Positions 15,278 through 19,436 of a stretch of DNA of 19,436 nt are shown piece by piece. The stretch spans positions 1 to 19,436 of the forward strand of contig JAITVX010000228.1 in assembly GCA_031285575.1 (NCBI GenBank), in the 5' to 3' direction. The number at the start of each line of letters is the position of its first letter. Position 1 is the stretch's first letter. The position numbers were made by a program, and so were the translations under genes. The notes under the pieces are model-generated. The model saw only the letters and a list, made by a program, of their open reading frames with translations. It ran no database searches and was not told the DNA's origin. This DNA comes from Bacteroidales bacterium. GTDB taxonomy: Bacteria; Bacteroidota; Bacteroidia; Bacteroidales; VadinHA17.

Positions 15278-15532
15278 ATGGCTGTAAAAGATAAAGATAA
15301 AGACAACGACAAACCAAACTTTGCCCTTGGCGCCGAAAATTACAAACTGCTCGCCATCGGGTTTGGCATAATTGTACTGGGATTTCTGCTGATGCTCGGC
15401 GGAAAATCGCCCGACCCGAATGTGTTCAACGAAGACATGTTCAGCTTCCGCAGAATAACACTGGCCCCAATTGTTGTGCTGGCAGGCTTTGCTTTTGAAA
15501 TATGGGCTATAATGAAAAAGCCAAAACGGTAG
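15278..15532 (+). CDS. DUF3098 small membrane protein
   Basis: 84 residues: a charged, Lys/Asp-rich start (KDKDKDNDK), then two predicted membrane helices (about 23-41 and 60-78) separated by a short loop, and a basic end KKPKR. It matches the DUF3098 family, which in Bacteroidota is characteristically encoded between ftsX and uppP. Its function is unknown; proximity to uppP suggests an envelope role (inference). The start at 15278 is chosen because the reading frame extends upstream only into AT-rich intergenic DNA with no family similarity, and because a promoter box lies there. No ftsX is present upstream. The uppP start follows the stop by three bases. Confidence 0.88.
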   Translation: MAVKDKDKDNDKPNFALGAENYKLLAIGFGIIVLGFLLMLGGKSPDPNVFNEDMFSFRRITLAPIVVLAGFAFEIWAIMKKPKR

Positions 15533-15535
15533 CGT

Positions 15536-16330
15536 ATGAATTTCATTGAAGCTATTATCCTCGGCCTCATACAGGGATTCACCGAGTTTCTGCCGGTAAG
15601 CAGTTCCGGGCACCTCGAGCTTGGCAAGTTCCTTTTTGGGATAGACCACGAAGCAAACTTTTACTTCTCGGTGGCAGTGCACGGAGCCACCGCCCTCAGC
15701 ACGGTAATTGTTCTGTGGAAAGAAATATCGTTGCTGGCTGCCGGCTTCTTCAAATTTAAGTGGAACGAAGAAACAATGTATGTGGTAAAGATTATCATTT
15801 CGATGATTCCGGTGGCCATTGCCGGCTTCATGCTGAAAGATACCATTAAGGACGATTTCTTTACAGGCAACATGATAATGCTCGGCATTGCATTTATCAT
15901 AACCTCGGCGCTCTTATTCCTCACGTTTTTTATAAAACCAAAAGAGAGGCCTGTTGGTTTTATCGACTCGCTTATTATAGGTATATCGCAGGCAATAGCC
16001 GTTTTGCCCGGTGTTTCACGCTCGGGAGCCACCATTGCAACCGGAATGATTCTCGGAACAAGGAAGTCGGATATCGCAAAATTTTCATTCCTCATGGCGC
16101 TTGTGCCGATAATAGGCGCAAACATGGTCGAAATGCTGTCGGGCGACTTTACCGCCGAAGCAACATCCGTAACCGTAATACTTGCAGGCTTTGTTGCCGC
16201 CTTTGCATCGGGATATGCCGCCTGCAAATGGATGATAGAACTGGTGAAAAAAGGAAACCTCGTATGGTTTGCTGTTTACTGCACTGCTGTTGGAATTTTC
16301 TCCCTTTTGCTCGGACTGAATGTTATCTGA
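15536..16330 (+). CDS. uppP: Undecaprenyl-diphosphatase (UppP/BacA)
   Basis: 264 residues, polytopic membrane protein, normal UppP length. It dephosphorylates undecaprenyl diphosphate so the lipid carrier can be reused for peptidoglycan and other envelope polymers. Conserved motifs: GLIQGFTEFLPVSSSGH (10-26, with catalytic Glu17 and Ser residues) and PGVSRSGAT (158-166, with Arg162). Loss or overexpression changes bacitracin sensitivity in other bacteria. It is the second gene of the operon after DUF3098, and its last 11 bases overlap the truB start in another frame, so translation is likely coupled. Confidence 0.96.
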   Translation: MNFIEAIILGLIQGFTEFLPVSSSGHLELGKFLFGIDHEANFYFSVAVHGATALSTVIVLWKEISLLAAGFFKFKWNEETMYVVKIIISMIPVAIAGFMLKDTIKDDFFTGNMIMLGIAFIITSALLFLTFFIKPKERPVGFIDSLIIGISQAIAVLPGVSRSGATIATGMILGTRKSDIAKFSFLMALVPIIGANMVEMLSGDFTAEATSVTVILAGFVAAFASGYAACKWMIELVKKGNLVWFAVYCTAVGIFSLLLGLNVI

Positions 16331-17054
16331 AAAACCGTCGATATTTGAACAGGGACAGGTTTTGCTCTTCGACAAACCGCTATATTGGACTTCGTTCGAC
16401 CTTGTGAACAAAGTAAGGAACATCCTCAGAAACTCACTCGGGCTGAAAAAAATAAAAGTAGGCCACGCCGGCACCCTCGACCCGCTTGCAAGCGGCCTCA
16501 TGATAATATGCACCGGCAAAGCAACCAGAACAATAGAAAACTACCGCAATCTGGACAAGGAATATACCGCAACCCTTACCACCGGAGCCACAACACCGTC
16601 GTTCGACCTCGAAACCGAAGTTGACGCACATTTCTCTGCCGGCCATATTACCGAAGAGCTGATACGGGAAAAACTCCAGAGCTTTCTGGGCGAACAGAAA
16701 CAGCTTCCGCCACTATATTCGGCAAAGCTTGTTGCCGGCAAACGCGCCTACGAATACGCGCGCAAGGGAATAAACGTGGAACTTCAGCCGGCAACCATAT
16801 ATTTCCGCGAACTCGAACTGCTTTCGTTCCGCCCGCCCGAAATAACAGTAAGAATAGTGTGCAGCAAGGGCGCATACATACGCTCGTTTGCCCGCGACCT
16901 GGGCAAAGCCCTCGGCAGCGGATGCTACCTCTCGGCGCTGGAGAGAAACTCAATAGGCACACTGCGCCTCGGCAACGCATACAGCATAGGCAGCTTTGCG
17001 GAATATGTTGAACAGACCCGGCAAAATGAACCAACCGGAACACCGGCTTTTTGA
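16320..17054 (+). CDS. truB: tRNA pseudouridine(55) synthase
   Basis: 244 residues, the short TruB form lacking a PUA domain, which is usual in Bacteroidota. It makes pseudouridine at U55 in the T-loop of tRNAs. The catalytic motif GHAGTLDPLASG (48-59) carries Asp54. LLFDKPLYWTS (15-25) is the typical N-terminal segment, and GAYIRS (about 183-190) is the conserved later motif. The start ATG lies 11 bases inside uppP. In many Bacteroidota the next gene is queA; here a hydrolase gene begins 7 bases after the stop. Confidence 0.95.
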   Translation: MLSEKPSIFEQGQVLLFDKPLYWTSFDLVNKVRNILRNSLGLKKIKVGHAGTLDPLASGLMIICTGKATRTIENYRNLDKEYTATLTTGATTPSFDLETEVDAHFSAGHITEELIREKLQSFLGEQKQLPPLYSAKLVAGKRAYEYARKGINVELQPATIYFRELELLSFRPPEITVRIVCSKGAYIRSFARDLGKALGSGCYLSALERNSIGTLRLGNAYSIGSFAEYVEQTRQNEPTGTPAF

Positions 17055-17061
17055 CAATTGC

Positions 17062-17802
17062 ATGATTATTCATATAAACGACATCGACCTGCATGTTGAA
17101 ACATGCGGCCAGGGGGAGGCGCTGATACTCCTGCACGGAAACGGCGAAAGCCTGCAGGTTTTTCAACGGCAAACCGCTTACTTCTCGAAGTTTTTCCGTG
17201 TCGTTGCCATCGACACACGCGCGCACGGCCTGTCGCAAAGAGGCGCTGCACCGCTCGATTTCTGGACTTTTGCCCGCGATACGGTTGCCGTTATGGACTG
17301 TCTCGGGCTGCGGCAGGCGCACCTGTTCGGATTCTCCGACGGAGGCAATACCGCGCTGCATGTAGCCCTTACAGCCCCCGAAAGAGTACTGTCGCTGGTG
17401 CTGGCGGGTGCAAACCTGTTTCCCGAAGGAATGAAAAACCGGGTTCTGTTCAGCATTAAAGCCAGCCACGTCTGGCTGCAGATACTGTCGCCCCTGTGTA
17501 AAAAGATGCGGCAGAAGAAAGAAGTATGGGCGTTGATGCTGAAACACCCGCACCTCGATTTCGAGCAGATTTCAAACATTCATCATCCGGTTCTGGTTAT
17601 GGCCGGAGAATACGACATGATTCGCACGGAACATACCCGAAGCATAGCGCAGGCCATACCCCGTGCAACGCTTGCAACAGTTGCCGGAGCGAATCATTTC
17701 ATGCTGTTTGAAAAACCCGACGAAAGCAACCGCATTGTTCATGATTTTTACCGTGGCAAATGCACGGAATCATCACATTTTCCAAATAATAATAACAGGT
17801 AG
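17062..17802 (+). CDS. Alpha/beta-fold hydrolase
   Basis: 246 residues when started at 17062. The catalytic triad is readable: Ser92 in GFSDGG (90-95), Asp185 in AGEYD and His212 in GANHF; the HGNGES loop (25-30) forms the oxyanion hole. No cap domain or signal peptide is evident, so it is a cytoplasmic esterase/lactonase-like enzyme of unknown substrate. Upstream in-frame ATGs exist at 17026 and 16996, but both lie inside truB; the chosen start begins the strand IIHINDIDLHVE typical of such enzymes. Short spacing to truB (7 bases) and to the next gene (18 bases) supports co-transcription. Confidence 0.85.
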   Translation: MIIHINDIDLHVETCGQGEALILLHGNGESLQVFQRQTAYFSKFFRVVAIDTRAHGLSQRGAAPLDFWTFARDTVAVMDCLGLRQAHLFGFSDGGNTALHVALTAPERVLSLVLAGANLFPEGMKNRVLFSIKASHVWLQILSPLCKKMRQKKEVWALMLKHPHLDFEQISNIHHPVLVMAGEYDMIRTEHTRSIAQAIPRATLATVAGANHFMLFEKPDESNRIVHDFYRGKCTESSHFPNNNNR

Positions 17803-17820
17803 ATTTAAAAAACTAAAACA

Positions 17821-18816
17821 ATGAAACATATTTTATTTGCATCACTGCTGTTGCTTACGGTTTTGAAAGGATACGGACAGATTGACATGAGCGACTCGAC
17901 CGTTCAGGTAATCGGATACTGGGATAAAAACGAAAAGCAAAGCTACGTCATAACCAGTGAAAATATAAAAATACAGGGCGCCGACACCGTTTCAAGAGAG
18001 CTGTACAGATACACCGTTGATGTAACGGTTACCGACTCTGCGGCAAACTCCTACACCATCGACTGGTTTTACCGCGATTATGAATACACGTACACAGAGA
18101 CCGGCGACGTGATGAAAATGCTCAATTCGCTTACCGATAACATGACGGTTACCATAAAAACCGATGAGCTGGGCGTATTTCAGGAAGTGGTAAACTGGAA
18201 GGAAATACGCAACCATATCCGCAAGGCAATGCGCACGCTTAAACAGAACGTGGATACCCTGCTTCAACCGGCCATACAGGGCAAACTGTCCGAACCGGGC
18301 AAAAGCGCCGCGCAAATACCCGATTCTGTTTACGCTATGTTCGAGCGGGGGCTCGGGCAGGTGGAAACCATGTTCAGCACAAAAGAAAACATCGAGGCGG
18401 CGGCAATTCAGGAAATTCAGCAGTTCTACACCTTTCACGGAGCGCAGTACAAACTGTGGGAAGAATACAGCGCAACCATGAAGGGGCCGAACGTGCTGGG
18501 CGGCGAACCGTTTGACGTAACCACCACCGTGTGGCTCGACGAGATAACCCCCGGCGACAATGATTACGTCATCAGGGCGAAACAAAAAATAGACCCGCAG
18601 CAGCTACGGGAAGCAACATACAGTTTTATGGTCAAAACAGCCAAAGCGATGGGCGTGGCGCCCCCCTCGCCCGACGACATACCGCCCATGAAAAACGAAA
18701 CTTCGACCGCCTCGCTCATCCACGGTTCCGGCTGGGTTGTCTATTCCGTCATGACAACCGAAGTTACCGCCGAAGGACGGACAAACATCAAGGAAACAAC
18801 CATCGACATGCAGTAA
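17821..18816 (+). CDS. Secreted protein of unknown function
   Basis: 331 residues with a Sec signal peptide (MKHILFASLLLLTVLKG, cleavage plausible near YGQ, residue 20). The mature part has no lipobox, no membrane helix, no cysteine-rich or catalytic motif I recognise. It alternates beta-rich segments (TVDVTVTDSAANSYTIDW, about 61-80) with a helical middle (about 120-205), and ends in a further beta-rich part (MTTEVTAEGRTNIKETT). The downstream end of the uppP-truB run places it 18 bases after the hydrolase. I assign no function. Confidence 0.75.
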   Translation: MKHILFASLLLLTVLKGYGQIDMSDSTVQVIGYWDKNEKQSYVITSENIKIQGADTVSRELYRYTVDVTVTDSAANSYTIDWFYRDYEYTYTETGDVMKMLNSLTDNMTVTIKTDELGVFQEVVNWKEIRNHIRKAMRTLKQNVDTLLQPAIQGKLSEPGKSAAQIPDSVYAMFERGLGQVETMFSTKENIEAAAIQEIQQFYTFHGAQYKLWEEYSATMKGPNVLGGEPFDVTTTVWLDEITPGDNDYVIRAKQKIDPQQLREATYSFMVKTAKAMGVAPPSPDDIPPMKNETSTASLIHGSGWVVYSVMTTEVTAEGRTNIKETTIDMQ

Positions 18817-19021
18817 AAGCCGTTTTGGCACACATGCAGCTTTCATACCCTGCAGGCTTTGTTCCATGTTTCAGAAGCATGCCTGCATAAAGCGCAGGCA
18901 ATGCCGCACCTGTCAAAAGCATATTTCAACACCCTGTTCGTCATTGCGCCGACAGCGAACACGGCGAAACATATCTGCATGTTCTGCGAAATTATCTTCC
19001 GTATTATCTGTTGATAATTAT
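18817..19021. other. Gene-free stretch with hairpin sequences and a partial MITE end
   Basis: No coding sequence is supported here. It contains TGCAGGC (18851-18857), GCCTGCA (18881-18887) and GCAGGC (18894-18899), which can form two mutually exclusive stems, and the 18-base segment ACCCTGTTCGTCATTGCG (18931-18948) identical to bases 14-31. No T-tract follows the stems. Confidence 0.5.
18931..18948. repeat. Partial copy of the MITE-like element left end
   Basis: ACCCTGTTCGTCATTGCG here equals 14-31 exactly, including the eight flanking bases before CGTCATTGCG. The sequence diverges right after it and no matching right end is found, so this is a solo end or truncated copy. Confidence 0.6.
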
Positions 19022-19053
19022 TTTGAGTTTCATAAAAACAGTTTCTATCTTTG
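19022..19053 (+). promoter_or_regulatory. Strong Bacteroidota-type promoter upstream of the 42-bp repeat ORF
   Basis: TTTG at 19022-19025, a 20-base gap, and TATCTTTG at 19046-19053 match both halves of TTTG-N19-21-TAnnTTTG. Transcription would begin around 19058-19061, about 30 bases before the ATG at 19091. Confidence 0.7.
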
Positions 19054-19090
19054 CAGCTGTTGAAAATTTTCTTTACAAAAACAAAAAACC

Positions 19091-19333
19091 ATGCAGCGCC
19101 CCATTGCAAACAACACGCTTTCGTCAGTCGGCGCAGGGCAAATGCAGCGCCGCTGCCGGGCAAACGGCTGTGAAAAAAACGCCGGCCCGGGCCGAAACCA
19201 TTCCGAAGGCCTTGATGCAACCGCCGGCCCGGGCCGCTACCGTTTTGAAGGGCTTGAAACTGCCGTCGGCCGGGGCCGAAACAGTATTGAAGGCCGTGAA
19301 AACACTTTCGGCGCAGGCCGGCATAAATTATAA
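19091..19333 (+). CDS. Putative 80-residue Gly/Arg-rich repeat protein
   Basis: An 80-codon ORF with no recognised family. Its C-terminal half is a 14-residue repeat of form (A/V/F)-G-x-G-R-x-x-x-E-G-x-(D/E)-x-x: AGPGRNHSEGLDAT, AGPGRYRFEGLETA, VGRGRNSIEGRENT and a partial FGAGRHKL. A diverged first unit begins VGAGQ and has two Cys residues (RCRANGC). The repeat Arg codons vary silently (CGA, CGC, CGA, CGG) and one Gly varies (GGC/GGG), which favours this reading frame. A different frame gives an alternative 14-residue repeat, so coding is not proven. It lies between a strong promoter and a strong terminator and could equally be a structured RNA. Confidence 0.45.
   Translation: MQRPIANNTLSSVGAGQMQRRCRANGCEKNAGPGRNHSEGLDATAGPGRYRFEGLETAVGRGRNSIEGRENTFGAGRHKL
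19127..19333. repeat. GC-rich 42-bp tandem repeats
   Basis: Units start at 19181, 19223, 19265 and 19307 (the last truncated), each opening with a GGCC-rich core such as GCCGGCCCGGGCC. A diverged earlier unit, 54 bases long, starts near 19127. The surroundings are AT-rich, so the composition stands out sharply. Confidence 0.85.
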
Positions 19334-19375
19334 ATATTTTTAAACTTTAAATAGTCGTCCCTTAAAAAGTATAAT

Positions 19376-19418
19376 TCAGCGAAGCATATTTTTTTCTTGT
19401 TGCTTCGCTGATTTTTTT
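19376..19418 (+). terminator. Rho-independent terminator
   Basis: A perfect 10-bp stem, TCAGCGAAGC (19376-19385) with GCTTCGCTGA (19402-19411), a 16-base loop, and then seven T residues (19412-19418). It closes the transcript from the 19022 promoter. Confidence 0.85.
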
Positions 19419-19436
19419 CAACAGGCACAAAAGAAC

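Noticed and set aside
16996..17061. Longer start for the alpha/beta hydrolase
   Set aside because: It would lie inside the truB coding end; the start at 17062 gives a normal first beta-strand.
19011..19343. Alternative 110-codon frame through the 42-bp repeats (TPARAET... units)
   Set aside because: Its ATG lies upstream of the predicted transcription start, and codon 5 of each unit changes amino acid in this frame while it is silent in the frame from 19091. Not fully excluded.

Overview
The window looks like chromosomal DNA of a Bacteroidota bacterium, probably in the Bacteroidales/Marinilabiliales range. The evidence is: promoter-like boxes of the TAnnTTTG type instead of a sigma70 -10; few recognisable Shine-Dalgarno sequences; the short membrane protein DUF3098 directly before uppP and truB; a multi-domain ribosomal protein S1 with a long acidic N-terminus; and a lipoprotein with a CKKDD start. 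Almost every gene is housekeeping. There is no phage, plasmid, CRISPR or defence locus.

Layout. 1-271: a MITE-like, palindrome-rich element. 272-3405 (minus): dipeptidase pepD and an exported M28 peptidase. 3490-4401 (plus): a TerC-family membrane protein. 4402-4769: a seven-copy array of a 41-bp palindromic monomer between convergent genes. 4770-5652 (minus): trxA followed one base later by a LOG-family phosphoribohydrolase. 5808-6260 (minus): a small lipoprotein. 6412-8757 (plus): a class A penicillin-binding protein. 8876-9236 (minus): a heavily decayed ribonuclease Z gene. 9275-11695 (minus): a STAS-domain protein and ribosomal protein S1. 11920-14100 (minus): Tex. 14158-15042 (minus): fabD. 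15278-18816 (plus): the run DUF3098, uppP, truB, alpha/beta hydrolase and a secreted protein of unknown function. 18817-19436: a non-housekeeping tail holding a possible small transcription unit: a promoter, an 80-codon ORF made of 42-bp repeats, and a strong intrinsic terminator.

How the genes relate. The PBP and UppP both serve peptidoglycan synthesis (polymerisation and crosslinking; undecaprenyl-phosphate recycling). S1, Tex, TruB and the lost RNase Z belong to translation and RNA metabolism. FabD starts fatty-acid elongation. PepD and the M28 enzyme are peptidases. Trx gives cytoplasmic thiol reduction.

The least explained items are the small repeat-bearing unit at 19022-19418, the palindrome array at 4451-4733, and the rnz relic, whose fragments remain in the correct order although the metal-binding core is gone.
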